In this document: positions 38,222 through 46,292 of the stretch, in pieces
How positions within the stretch are numbered: the first letter of the stretch is position 1
Layout: each line of letters starts with the position of its first letter
Assembly: GCF_900250075.1 (NCBI RefSeq)
Contig: NZ_LT977070.1
Span: 1,371,634-1,435,633 of the forward strand
Reading direction: 5' to 3'
Length of the DNA: 64,000 nucleotides
DNA from: Cupriavidus taiwanensis
GTDB taxonomy: Bacteria > Pseudomonadota > Gammaproteobacteria > Burkholderiales > Burkholderiaceae
The notes under the pieces: generated by a model
Databases searched by the model: none
The model's input: the letters and a program-made list of their open reading frames with translations, nothing else
Told to the model about the DNA's origin: nothing
Program-made: the position numbers and the translations under genes

Positions 38222-38269
38222 TACTCCCTCTCCCGCTTGCGGAAGAGGGTTGGGGAGAGGGCGGGAGTA
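38222..38269. repeat. Dispersed GC-rich palindrome, copy 2a
   Basis: A ~48-base element with outer arms TACTCCC/GGGAGTA and inner CCCTCTCC/GGAGAGGG around CGCTTGCGGAAGAGGG. It is the fullest version of the family in this window and is followed 36 bases later by an inverted copy (38305-38347). Confidence 0.75.
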
Positions 38270-38304
38270 GCGACGAAGTGAGACGTGCCGGTATGCCAGT
38301 GCCT

Positions 38305-38347
38305 GCCCTCTCCCCCAGCCCCTCTCGCGCAAGCGGGAGAGGGGGGC
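38305..38347. repeat. Dispersed GC-rich palindrome, copy 2b (inverted)
   Basis: The reverse complement of this stretch reads CCCTCTCCCGCTTGCG, then AGAGGGG and GGGGAGAGGGC, nearly the same as copy 2a. The two face each other in the gap between the convergent gamma-glutamyltransferase and kinase genes. Confidence 0.75.
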
Positions 38348-38377
38348 AAATCATCGGCAAGGCCTTACTCTATTCGG

Positions 38378-38405
38378 CTCAGCCCTCAGCCCTCAGCCCT
38401 CAGCC
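38378..38405. repeat. Heptamer tandem repeat at the kinase stop
   Basis: Four exact copies of CTCAGCC. The stop codon of the minus-strand kinase gene lies inside the fourth copy. As the unit is 7 bases, copy-number changes would not alter the stop unless the last copy is affected. Confidence 0.9.
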
Positions 38406-39476
38406 CTTCGCCTTCTTCGCATACTCCCACCCCATCTCGGCCATCGGCCGCGCGCGCTTGCCGGCGTCGGTGGCCTGTGCCGACGAGGCGGTGCCGTCGA
38501 CCACGCGCTTCATGATGCCCTGCAGGATGCCGGCGATGCGGAACATGCTGAAGGCCAGGTAGAAGTTCCAGTCGCCGGTGATGGGACGGCCGGTGCGCTG
38601 CTCGTACAGGCGGCGGTAGCTGGCTTCGTCGGGGATGCCGAGCGCGGCGAAGTCGAGGCCGGCGATGCCGCGGAACTGGCCCGGGGCGATATGCCAGCTC
38701 ATGCAGTGGTAGCTGAAGTCGGCCATCGGGTGGCCCAGCGTGGACAATTCCCAGTCCAGCACCGCCAGCACGCGCGGCTCGGTCGGGTGGAACATCAGGT
38801 TGTCGAGGCGGTAGTCGCCATGCACGATCGAGGTCAGGTCGGCGTCTTCCTGCGGGATATGCTGCGGCAGCCAGTCCATCAGCGCGTCCATGGCCGGAAT
38901 CGATTCGGTCTCGGACAGCTTGTACTGCTTGGTCCAGCGCTCGATCTGGCGCTGGAAGTAGTTGCCGGGCTTGCCGTAGTCGCCCAGGCCGATGGCGTTG
39001 TAGTCGACCGAGTGCAGCGCGGCGATGACGCGGTTCATCTCGTCGTAGATGGCGCTGCGCTCGGCCGTGCCCATGCCCGGCAGCGACTGGTCCCACAGCA
39101 CGCGTCCGGCGACGAATTCCATGATGTAGAAGGCGCGCCCGATCACGGATTCGTCCTCGCACAGCGCATACATGCGCGCCACCGGCACATCGGTGCCGGC
39201 CAGCGCGGCCATCACGCGGTACTCGCGTTCGATCGCGTGCGCCGACGGCAGCAGCTTGCTCTTGGGGCCGGGCTTGGCGCGCATCACGTAGGTCTGCCCC
39301 GGCGTCACCAGCTTGAAGGTCGGGTTGGACTGGCCGCCCTTGAACTGCTCCACGGTCAGCGGGCCGGCAAAGCCCTCCACGTGCTGGCGCATCCAGGCTT
39401 CCAGCGCGGCGGTGTCGAAACGCTGCTGCTCGGCCACCGGGCGCGTGCCTTCGAAGTGCGATACGTTGCTGGTCAT
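38400..39476 (-). CDS. APH-like phosphotransferase (ACAD10/11 kinase-domain/LvaA family)
   Basis: A 358-residue protein with the aminoglycoside-phosphotransferase kinase fold. Nucleotide-binding parts include FKGGQSNPTFKLVTPG near residue 43 and the Lys in YVMRAKPGPKSKLL. The catalytic loop is IVHGDYRLDNLMF (Brenner Asp and Asn) and the metal-binding segment VLDWELSTLGHPMAD. This pattern is that of the kinase domain fused to ACAD10/11 in animals and of LvaA, which phosphorylates 4-hydroxyacyl-CoA in Pseudomonas levulinate catabolism. It is last in an operon with fatty-acid enzymes, so an acyl-CoA substrate is likelier than an antibiotic. Confidence 0.85.
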   Translation of the reverse strand: MTSNVSHFEGTRPVAEQQRFDTAALEAWMRQHVEGFAGPLTVEQFKGGQSNPTFKLVTPGQTYVMRAKPGPKSKLLPSAHAIEREYRVMAALAGTDVPVARMYALCEDESVIGRAFYIMEFVAGRVLWDQSLPGMGTAERSAIYDEMNRVIAALHSVDYNAIGLGDYGKPGNYFQRQIERWTKQYKLSETESIPAMDALMDWLPQHIPQEDADLTSIVHGDYRLDNLMFHPTEPRVLAVLDWELSTLGHPMADFSYHCMSWHIAPGQFRGIAGLDFAALGIPDEASYRRLYEQRTGRPITGDWNFYLAFSMFRIAGILQGIMKRVVDGTASSAQATDAGKRARPMAEMGWEYAKKAKG

Positions 39477-39536
39477 GCTGTCTCCGTTGGGTGTTTTCTG
39501 TTCGGGTTCGATGAGGAAATTCGGGGGCGGGGAAGC

Positions 39537-40265
39537 TCAGCCGGGCGGCTGGCGTCCGCGCAAATACTGGTGCAGCAGCACTTCCATGGTGGTGTGGCGC
39601 GAGCCGCTGTGCACGGGCGTGGGCGGCGAATAGTTGGTCATGCGCACCACCCAGTCGAGCGGGCCGTCGCCCATGTCGAGCACATTGATGCAGCCGGCGG
39701 TCTGCAGCAGCGAGCCGAAGAACACGCGCCGCCCGCAGGTGATGGCCTGCGACAGGATGGCGCGGTTGGTGCCGCCATGCAGCACCATCAGCACGGTATC
39801 CCAGTCGGGGTCGTCGCGCAGTCGCGCCAGCGCGGGCAGCACGCGGTCCAGGAAGGCACCGATGGTCTCGCCGTTGAGAAAGCGCTTGTGTTCCGGCACC
39901 TCGCCTTCGAAGGCGCCGACGAAGGCATCGCGCAGGTCCTCGCTGGCGATCGCGGCCAGGTCGCCACCGCGGATTTCCTGCAGTTCCGGCCAGACTTCGG
40001 GGGCGATGCCGTCCATCTCCGGCAGCTCGGCCAGCACGCGCTGTGCGGTCTCGACCGTGCGCGGCAGGCCGCTGACGATGACGCGGTCGAAGCGGATCTG
40101 CTCCGCCGCAAAGGCGCGGCCGGCGGCGGTGGCCTGCATGCGGCCGGTTTCGTTCAGCGGCACCAGCTCGGGCAGGGCGGTGCGGCGGCCGGCGTCGTCG
40201 AAGTAAGACACGGCACCATGCCGCATCAGGTAGATGCGGCGACGCGAGGACGGCGGCAATTCCAT
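39537..40265 (-). CDS. Histidine phosphatase family protein
   Basis: A 242-residue phosphoglycerate-mutase-like phosphatase. The catalytic RHG is in IYLMRHGAVSYFD near residue 15, with LNETGRMQATAAGRAF, SGLPRTVETAQRVL (second Arg), the Glu in IRGGDLAAI and the second His in VLMVLHGGTNRAIL. All core residues are present. It lies between the enoyl-CoA hydratase and the kinase in one operon, with 60 bases to the kinase. Its substrate is unknown; a phosphorylated acyl-CoA intermediate is speculative but suggested by context. Confidence 0.87.
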   Translation of the reverse strand: MELPPSSRRRIYLMRHGAVSYFDDAGRRTALPELVPLNETGRMQATAAGRAFAAEQIRFDRVIVSGLPRTVETAQRVLAELPEMDGIAPEVWPELQEIRGGDLAAIASEDLRDAFVGAFEGEVPEHKRFLNGETIGAFLDRVLPALARLRDDPDWDTVLMVLHGGTNRAILSQAITCGRRVFFGSLLQTAGCINVLDMGDGPLDWVVRMTNYSPPTPVHSGSRHTTMEVLLHQYLRGRQPPG

Positions 40266-40338
40266 GCGTGGTCTCCTTGCATTGTGCCGGCATGCCCGTC
40301 TGCGCGGGCTCGCCGTGTGGATGATCCGCCCGCGCGGA

Positions 40339-41118
40339 TCAGCGGTATTGCGGCTTGCGCTTCTCCAGGAAGGCGCTGATGCCTTCGCCGCCGTCGGGGT
40401 GGTGCAGCGCGGCCACGAAGCTGTCGCGCTCGGCCAGCAGATGCTCGGCGCGCGACGCGGTGGCGGCATGGTTGATCAGCGCCTTGATGCGGCCCACCGC
40501 ATGCGGCGACTGCCGCGCCAGGCCCGATGCCAGGCGCAGCGCTTCGTCCAGCGCCTGGCCCGGCTCGGTGACGCGGTTGACCAGCCCGAACTGCGCCAGC
40601 CGGGCGGCGTCGACCGGCTTGCCTTCCATCATCAGCTCGCTGGCCAGTGGCCGCGGCAGTGCGCGTGCGATCTCGTACGAGCCGCCGCCGTCCGGCGTCA
40701 GGCCCACCGAGACGTAGGCCATCACGAACTTGGCATCGCGCGCCGCCACCACGAAGTCGCAAGCCAGCACCACCGAGAAGCCCGCGCCGGCGGCAGCGCC
40801 TTCCACCGCCGCGATGATCGGCTTGGGAAAGGCGTGCAGCGACTCGATCCAGCCGTTCAGCAGCGCGATGCTGGCGGCCTGCACCTCGGGCGGCTGGCTG
40901 CGGTTGCCCAGCAGCCGGTTCAGGTTGCCGCCGGCGCAGAAGATGCCGTCGGCGCCGGTGATGATGACCGCGCGCAGCGAGTCATCCGCCGCGGCCTGTT
41001 CCAGCGCCTGTTGCGAGGCCGCGTAGATGTCCGGGTGCAGCGCATTGCGCGCCTCCGGGTTCGAGATGGTCAGCACCAGCGTCGAATCGACGCGGTGGGA
41101 AAGCAGCTGTGCGGGCAT
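40339..41118 (-). CDS. Enoyl-CoA hydratase/isomerase family protein
   Basis: A 259-residue crotonase. Oxyanion-hole regions are GIFCAGGNLNRLLG near residue 60 and AAVEGAAAGAGFSVVLACDFVVA near residue 105, and the VSVGLTPDGGGSYEIARAL stretch carries an Asp where classical hydratases have the second Glu, as in many isomerase or PaaG-like members. It starts 42 bases after the dehydrogenase gene stop and precedes the phosphatase. Reaction type (hydratase or isomerase) is not decided by sequence. Confidence 0.88.
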   Translation of the reverse strand: MPAQLLSHRVDSTLVLTISNPEARNALHPDIYAASQQALEQAAADDSLRAVIITGADGIFCAGGNLNRLLGNRSQPPEVQAASIALLNGWIESLHAFPKPIIAAVEGAAAGAGFSVVLACDFVVAARDAKFVMAYVSVGLTPDGGGSYEIARALPRPLASELMMEGKPVDAARLAQFGLVNRVTEPGQALDEALRLASGLARQSPHAVGRIKALINHAATASRAEHLLAERDSFVAALHHPDGGEGISAFLEKRKPQYR

Positions 41119-41160
41119 GGGCGGGGGGCTCGGTGAGGGCGGAGGCGGACGACGGGCCGG

Positions 41161-42684
41161 TTACTGCTCTTCGGCCAGCAGCGACAGGCCCAGGCCGGCA
41201 CGGCGCCACAGCCACGGGCTCGGGCGATAGCGCATGTCGCCGGTCAGCGCTTCCATGTTGCGCAGCGTTTCCAGCACCAGTTGCGGACCGACCGCGTCGC
41301 CGAGCGCCAGCGGGCCCTTCGGGTAACCCAGGCCCAGGTTCACGGCCAGGTCGATGTCGGCCGGCGTGGCGATGCGCTGCTGCGCGATGTCGCTGGCGAT
41401 ATTGATGATGCAGCAGAGCACGCGCTGGGCAACGAAGCCGGCGGAGTCGCGGATCACCGTGACCGGCACGCCGTCGCTGGCGAACAGGCCGTGCGCGGCG
41501 TCGCGCGCGGCGGCGCTGGTGGCCGGCGTGGTCATCAGCGTGCGGCGTTTAGTGGCCTCGAACGGCAGCAGCGTGTCGATGGCCACGGTGCGGGCCGGGT
41601 CCAGGCCTTGCTGCAGCGCGCTGGTGGTGGCGTCCAGGCCCAGCGGCGTGACGATGATCAGCGCGTCGGCCGAGGGCTGGTTGCCGCCTTCCGGGGTCAC
41701 GCCGAGCGTGCCCAGCAGCTTGGTGACCATGGCGTGGCCGCGCTCGCTGGCGTGGCTGACCCACACGCTCGACGGGCGCGCGCCTGGCGCCGCGGCGGCG
41801 GCCGGCACCTGCTTCTGGCCATCGGCGTAGGCGTAGAAGCCGGCGCCGGCCTTGCGCCCGATCAGCCCGCCGACCGCGCGGATCGCGGTGATCGGCGACG
41901 GACGGTAGCGCGGCTCCTGGTAGAACTGGTTGTAGATCGATTCCATCACCGGGTGCGACACGTCCAGCCCGGTCAGGTCCATCAGCTCGAACGGCCCCAT
42001 GCGGAAGCCGGCCTGCTCGCGCATGATGTTGTCGATGTCGGCGAATCCGGCCACGCCTTCCTGCGCCGCCTTCAGGCCTTCGATATTCATGCCGCGGCCG
42101 GCATGGTTGACGATAAAGCCCGGCATGTCCTTGCAGCGCACCGGCGTATGGCCCATGCGGCGCGACAGCGCCATCAGCGCGTCGCCCACCGCGGGGTTGC
42201 CGGACAGGCCGTCGATGACCTCGACCACCTTCATCAGCGGCACCGGGTTGAAGAAGTGATAGCCGGCGATGCGGCCGGGGTGCTTCGAACCGACCGCGAT
42301 CGCGGTGATCGACAGCGACGAGGTGTTCGACGCGATGATGGCGTCTTCGCGCAGGATGGCTTCGAGTTTGGCCACCAGGTCACGCTTGACCTCCAGCTTC
42401 TCGACGATGGCTTCGAGCACCATGTCGCAGCCGGCCAGGTCTTCCAGGGCGCCGCAGGGCTTGACGCGGGCCAGCGCGGCCTCGGCGTCGGCGGCGCTGA
42501 GCTTGCCCTTGTCGGCGAGCTTGGCCAGCGTGTCCTGCAGGTACTTGCGCGCGGCTTCCACCGCCTGCGGGTTGGCGTCGTACAGGTTGACGGTCAGGCC
42601 TGCCTGCGCGGCGATCTGCGCGATGCCCCGGCCCATGGCGCCGGTGCCGACGATACCCAGCGTATCGATGGTGAAAGTGCTCAT
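41161..42684 (-). CDS. 3-Hydroxyacyl-CoA dehydrogenase, PaaH/PaaC type
   Basis: A 507-residue NAD-dependent dehydrogenase oxidising 3-hydroxyacyl-CoA. The Rossmann GxGxxG is IVGTGAMGRGIAQIAAQAGL at residues 9-29, the catalytic His lies in IAGYHFFNPVPLMKVVEVI, and IVNHAGRGMNIEGLKA follows. The second C-terminal helical domain repeat (DSAGFVAQRVLCCIINIAS) makes it the long PaaH form. ATG 42684 is preferred over 42687 because GGGA lies six bases upstream. It heads the hydratase-phosphatase-kinase operon, with an operator 27 bases upstream. Confidence 0.92.
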   Translation of the reverse strand: MSTFTIDTLGIVGTGAMGRGIAQIAAQAGLTVNLYDANPQAVEAARKYLQDTLAKLADKGKLSAADAEAALARVKPCGALEDLAGCDMVLEAIVEKLEVKRDLVAKLEAILREDAIIASNTSSLSITAIAVGSKHPGRIAGYHFFNPVPLMKVVEVIDGLSGNPAVGDALMALSRRMGHTPVRCKDMPGFIVNHAGRGMNIEGLKAAQEGVAGFADIDNIMREQAGFRMGPFELMDLTGLDVSHPVMESIYNQFYQEPRYRPSPITAIRAVGGLIGRKAGAGFYAYADGQKQVPAAAAAPGARPSSVWVSHASERGHAMVTKLLGTLGVTPEGGNQPSADALIIVTPLGLDATTSALQQGLDPARTVAIDTLLPFEATKRRTLMTTPATSAAARDAAHGLFASDGVPVTVIRDSAGFVAQRVLCCIINIASDIAQQRIATPADIDLAVNLGLGYPKGPLALGDAVGPQLVLETLRNMEALTGDMRYRPSPWLWRRAGLGLSLLAEEQ

Positions 42685-42710
42685 CATTCGTCCCAAAAGT
42701 TGTGGTTAAA

Positions 42711-42725
42711 TTAGCACGATCGTAC
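42711..42725. promoter_or_regulatory. Operator-like site before the HADH operon
   Basis: TTAGCACGATCGTAC matches the right arm of the 3277-3311 operator at 13 of 15 bases and contains the palindromic core ACGATCGT. It lies in the divergent promoter region between the 3-hydroxyacyl-CoA dehydrogenase and the GST gene. A TetR-type regulator shared with the ACAD locus is inferred. Confidence 0.62.
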
Positions 42726-42871
42726 GTTTTTTGCACCTTCCGCGACAGACCGGCGGGGCAGGCCGCGTGCGCTGATCGGCCAGCCGGTTCACTGCAGACG
42801 CCGGATGGTCCACAATCCCCCGTTCCGCGCGATTCGATGCGGGAACCCATCCCATAACGGAGACAGACGAC

Positions 42872-43513
42872 ATGCTGAAGCTCTGCGGATTTGCCGCCAG
42901 CAACTACTACAACAAAGTGAAGCTGGCGCTGCTGGAAAAGAACGTGCCGTTCGAAGAGGTGCTGGCCTGGATCGGCGAGACCGACCCGGCGGCCTCGCCG
43001 GCGGGCAAGGTGCCCTACATCATCACCGAATCCGGCCCGCTGTGCGAGTCCGAGGCCATCGCCGAATACGTCGAAGCGGCGTATCCGCAGACGCCGCTGC
43101 TGCCGGCCGACCCGTACCAGGCCGCCAAGGTGCGCGAGATCATCGTGTTCCTGGAGCTCTACCTGGAGCTGACCGCGCGCGAGCTGTACCCGGAGGCCTT
43201 CTTCGGCGGCAAGGTCAGCGACGGTGTCAAGGAGCGCCAGCACAAGCTGCTGAGCCGCTATATCCCCGCCTTCGCCAGCCTGGCGAAGTTTTCGCCGTAC
43301 ATCGCCGGCGACCGCTTCACGCTGGCCGATTGCGCCGCCGCGGTGCACCTGCCGCTGGTGTCGTCATGCACCAAGATCATCTACGGCACCGACATGCTGG
43401 CGGAACTGCCGGTCAAGGACTACCTGAAGACGCTGTCACAGCGCGAGTCGGTGCAGAAGGTCAATGCGGACCGCAAGGCGAATACCGAGCTGATGTTGAG
43501 CCGGAGGAAGTAA
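42872..43513 (+). CDS. Glutathione S-transferase family protein
   Basis: A 213-residue GST. The thioredoxin-like domain has LCGFAASNYYNKVKLALLE and SPAGKVPYIITESGPLCESEAI, where PYI and ESEAI form the glutathione site. The C-terminal helical domain has DRFTLADCAAAVHLPLV. It differs from the YfcG-like GST at 27.7 kb. ATG 42872 has CGGAGAC upstream. It is divergent from the HADH operon and shares that promoter region; a terminator follows. Confidence 0.87.
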   Translation: MLKLCGFAASNYYNKVKLALLEKNVPFEEVLAWIGETDPAASPAGKVPYIITESGPLCESEAIAEYVEAAYPQTPLLPADPYQAAKVREIIVFLELYLELTARELYPEAFFGGKVSDGVKERQHKLLSRYIPAFASLAKFSPYIAGDRFTLADCAAAVHLPLVSSCTKIIYGTDMLAELPVKDYLKTLSQRESVQKVNADRKANTELMLSRRK

Positions 43514-43532
43514 GGGGTTCGGCTTGCCGCTT

Positions 43533-43572
43533 GTGTACTCCCTCGCCCGCTTGCGGGAAAGGCGAGAAACAC
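43533..43572. repeat. Dispersed GC-rich palindrome, copy 3
   Basis: CTCGCC and GGCGAG arms with an outer GTGT/ACAC pair surround CGCTTGCGGGAAA. It belongs to the same family as copies at 15779 and 38222 and lies just after the GST stop, before a terminator. Confidence 0.65.
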
Positions 43573-43587
43573 CGCTCTCAGATGCAA

Positions 43588-43613
43588 ATACGCCCGCGAT
43601 CCGCGGGCGTTTT
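43588..43613. terminator. Terminator between GST and aminotransferase
   Basis: CGCCCGCG and CGCGGGCG form a perfect 8-bp stem with a 3-base loop, followed by TTTT on the plus strand and preceded by AAATA. It sits between two convergent genes and may work both ways. Confidence 0.85.
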
Positions 43614-43622
43614 CGACTCACT

Positions 43623-44795
43623 TCAAAGCTTCCCCAGCCGCTCCAGCGCCAGCGCCAGCGTCTCTTCCTTCTTCGCGAAGCAGAAGCGCACCACGCCCGA
43701 TTCGCGCGGCTGCGAATAGAAGGCAGAGACCGGAATCGCGGCCACGCCGATCTCGCGCGTCAGCCACATGGCGAAGTCGGCCTCGCTCAGGTCCGAGATG
43801 GCGGAATAGTCGACGCACTGGAAATACGTGCCGTCCGACGGCAGCAGCTTGAAGCGCGAGCCCGCCAGACCCGCGCGGAAAAAATCGCGCTTGGCCTGGT
43901 AGAACGCCGACAGCTGCAGGTAAGGCGCGGCATCGGCCATGTAGCCGGCGAGGCCGTGCTGCACCGGCGTGTTCACCGTGAACACGTTGAACTGGTGCAC
44001 CTTGCGGAACTCCGCCATCAGTGCGGCCGGTGCCGCCACGTAACCGACCTTCCAGCCGGTCACGTGATAGGTCTTGCCGAAGCTGGAGATGACGAAGCTG
44101 CGGCGCGCCAGTTCGGGATGGCGCGACACCGATTCATGCTGCTGGCCATCGTAAACCATGTGTTCGTAGACCTCGTCCGACAGCAGCAGGATGTCGGTGC
44201 CGGCCAGGATCTGCGCCAGCTGGTCCATGTCGCCCGCGCGCCAGATCGTGCCGGTGGGGTTGTGCGGCGTGTTGATGAGGATCATGCGCGTGCGCGGCGT
44301 GATCGCGGCGGCGAGCTTGTCGAAGGGCACGCGGAACGCGGGAGCTTCCAGCGCGACCGGCACCGCGGTGGCGCCGGCCAGTTCGATCGCCGGCAGGTAG
44401 CTGTCGTAGCACGGCTCCAGCACGATCACCTCGTCGCCCGGATGCACCGCGCACAGGATCGCGGTCAGGATGCCTTGCGTGGCGCCCGCGGTGACCGTGA
44501 TCTCGCTGTCCCAGCTGTACTGGTGGCCATACAGGCTGGCGATCTTGGCGGCGATGGCCTGGCGCAGGCGCGGCACGCCCGCCATCGGCGGGTACTGGTT
44601 ATGGCCGGCGCGCATGGCACCGGCCACGGCATCGACGATGCTCGGGTCGCAGTCGAAGTCGGGGAAGCCCTGGCCCAGGTTGACCGCGTTCTTTTCGGCG
44701 GCGAGCGCCGACATCACGGTGAAGATGGTGGTGCCGACGTTGGGCAGGCGCGACGGCGGCGGCGTCAGTGGGGCGAACGTGGTGTCTGCGGACAT
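43623..44795 (-). CDS. PLP-dependent aminotransferase, YbdL/methionine-type
   Basis: A 390-residue class I aminotransferase. It shows VNLGQGFPDFDCDPSIVDA near the start, the PLP region TAGATQGILTAILCAV, NTPHNPTG, SDEVYEHMVYDG and the Schiff-base lysine in SSFGKTYHVTGWKVGY. These follow E. coli YbdL, which prefers methionine and other hydrophobic or aromatic amino acids. It stands alone between convergent GST and the PIN gene. Confidence 0.88.
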   Translation of the reverse strand: MSADTTFAPLTPPPSRLPNVGTTIFTVMSALAAEKNAVNLGQGFPDFDCDPSIVDAVAGAMRAGHNQYPPMAGVPRLRQAIAAKIASLYGHQYSWDSEITVTAGATQGILTAILCAVHPGDEVIVLEPCYDSYLPAIELAGATAVPVALEAPAFRVPFDKLAAAITPRTRMILINTPHNPTGTIWRAGDMDQLAQILAGTDILLLSDEVYEHMVYDGQQHESVSRHPELARRSFVISSFGKTYHVTGWKVGYVAAPAALMAEFRKVHQFNVFTVNTPVQHGLAGYMADAAPYLQLSAFYQAKRDFFRAGLAGSRFKLLPSDGTYFQCVDYSAISDLSEADFAMWLTREIGVAAIPVSAFYSQPRESGVVRFCFAKKEETLALALERLGKL

Positions 44796-44870
44796 AGGGC
44801 AGGGTGTCGATGCGATGGGAACGGGAGGCGCGCGGGCACGTGCGGCACGGCGGCGGCGCGAGCCGCCATT

Positions 44871-45419
44871 CTAAAGCGGATCGGCCGCCGTGGCCGGGCC
44901 CAGCGCGGCCAGCCAGGCGCCGAATGCCGGCGGCGTCATCACTTCCACGCCGCTGCTGCGGCGCAGGCGGCTGCGCAGCTTGAGCACGGCCTTGTCCTTC
45001 GACACCAGGCAGGCGGCGCCGGCAAAGTGGGCCAGCTCGACGAACTTCTGGTCGTCGGTGTCCTTGCAGCGCGGCAGGCGCAGCGCGTCGCAGTCGGCCT
45101 GGGGCGGCAGCGCCTCCAGGCTGGCGAGGCGGTCGACGGTGGCGAGCGCGGCGCCGATATCGATTTCAAAACGGGCAAATTGCGGATAGGCCAGCACCCG
45201 GCGCAGCTCCTCGCGGCAGTCGGCTCGGATCACCGGGGCGATGGTGCCGGCTTCCAGCGCGGCGCGGATCGGCTCGACATGCGGGTCCTGGAAGACCAGC
45301 AGGTCCACCCAGATATTGGAATCCAGCACCACGCGCGGCGCGGATGTGATGCCGGCGGGGCGGCCGGCGTCCCCGGCAGTGCCGGCGGGCGGGGTGGTTG
45401 CGGTGGTGTCGAGGCGCAT
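44871..45419 (-). CDS. PIN domain protein (putative toxin family)
   Basis: A 182-residue PIN-fold protein, presumably a Mg-dependent ribonuclease. The first Asp is in [15 protein letters not shown] near residue 30, and further acidic residues lie in [16 protein letters not shown] and [13 protein letters not shown]. It resembles the putative toxin-antitoxin PIN group (COG1569). No small antitoxin gene is adjacent: upstream (50 bases, divergent) is yaaA, downstream is the aminotransferase. It may be a solitary or house-keeping PIN protein. Confidence 0.82.
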   Translation of the reverse strand: MRLDTTATTPPAGTAGDAGRPAGITSAPRVVLDSNIWVDLLVFQDPHVEPIRAALEAGTIAPVIRADCREELRRVLAYPQFARFEIDIGAALATVDRLASLEALPPQADCDALRLPRCKDTDDQKFVELAHFAGAACLVSKDKAVLKLRSRLRRSSGVEVMTPPAFGAWLAALGPATAADPL

Positions 45420-45423
45420 TCGC

Positions 45424-45429
45424 TACAAT
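45424..45429 (+). promoter_or_regulatory. -10 element of yaaA
   Basis: TACAAT lies 40 bases before the yaaA ATG. The -35 region is poorly conserved (TTGCGG with a 20-base spacer), leaving room for an activator such as OxyR; this is inference. Confidence 0.4.
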
Positions 45430-45468
45430 CTGGGCTTGTTTGTCCTTGGCTACTGCCGCGATTTTGCC

Positions 45469-46254
45469 ATGCTCATCGTTTTGTCTCCCGCCAAGTCGCT
45501 GGACTACGAGACTCCCGCCCGCATCAAGACCCACACGCTGCCGCGCTTCATCGACCGTTCCGCCGCGCTGATCGAACGCCTGCGCCGGCTGGCGCCGCAG
45601 GACGTGGGCGCGCTGATGGACATCTCGGACAAGCTCGCGGTGCTCAACGTGACGCGCTACGCCGACTGGTCGCCGACCTTCACCGCGGCCAACAGCAAGC
45701 AGGCGGTGCTGGCCTTCAACGGCGATGTCTACGACGGCCTCGACGCGAAATCGCTGTCGGCCGACGAGCTTGGCTTTGCGCAGAAACACCTGCGCATCCT
45801 GTCCGGTCTGTACGGCGTGCTGCGCCCGCTGGACTGGATGCAGCCGTACCGGCTCGAAATGGGCACGCGCCTGGACAATGCCGCCGGCAAGGACCTGTAC
45901 GCGTTCTGGGGCGACGACGTCACGCAGCTGCTTAACGCCGACATGGCGCAGCTCAAGCAGGAGGGCGCGCCGGTGCTGGTCAACCTGGCCTCGGAAGAGT
46001 ATTTCAAGGTGGTGCGGCCCAAGGTGCTGCAGGCGCGCATCGTCACGCCGGTGTTCGAGGACTGGAAGGGCGGCCGCTACAAGATCATTTCGTTCCACGC
46101 CAAGCGCGCGCGCGGCACCATGGCGCGCTACGCCGTGACGCACCGCGTGACCGAGCCGGAGAAGCTCAAGCGCTTCGCCGAAGACGGCTATGCCTTCGAC
46201 CAGACGGCCTCGGACGCGACCCGCTGGGTGTTCCGCCGTCGCCTCGAAGACTGA
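45469..46254 (+). CDS. yaaA: Peroxide stress protein YaaA (DUF328)
   Basis: A 261-residue protein of the YaaA family, which in E. coli limits free iron and DNA damage during hydrogen peroxide stress. The start [16 protein letters not shown] is diagnostic. [22 protein letters not shown] and [16 protein letters not shown] are conserved family segments with the helix-hairpin DNA-binding region. ATG 45469 fits the family start. The carboxypeptidase gene follows after 38 bases on the same strand. Confidence 0.94.
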   Translation: MLIVLSPAKSLDYETPARIKTHTLPRFIDRSAALIERLRRLAPQDVGALMDISDKLAVLNVTRYADWSPTFTAANSKQAVLAFNGDVYDGLDAKSLSADELGFAQKHLRILSGLYGVLRPLDWMQPYRLEMGTRLDNAAGKDLYAFWGDDVTQLLNADMAQLKQEGAPVLVNLASEEYFKVVRPKVLQARIVTPVFEDWKGGRYKIISFHAKRARGTMARYAVTHRVTEPEKLKRFAEDGYAFDQTASDATRWVFRRRLED

Positions 46255-46292
46255 CCACGCGTCCTGAACCCATCGCCACGAGACCGCCAGCC

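Noticed and set aside
38400..39476. Aminoglycoside resistance phosphotransferase
   Set aside because: The kinase motifs match the ACAD10/11 and LvaA-like group, and the operon is acyl-CoA metabolism; there are no mobile-element marks.
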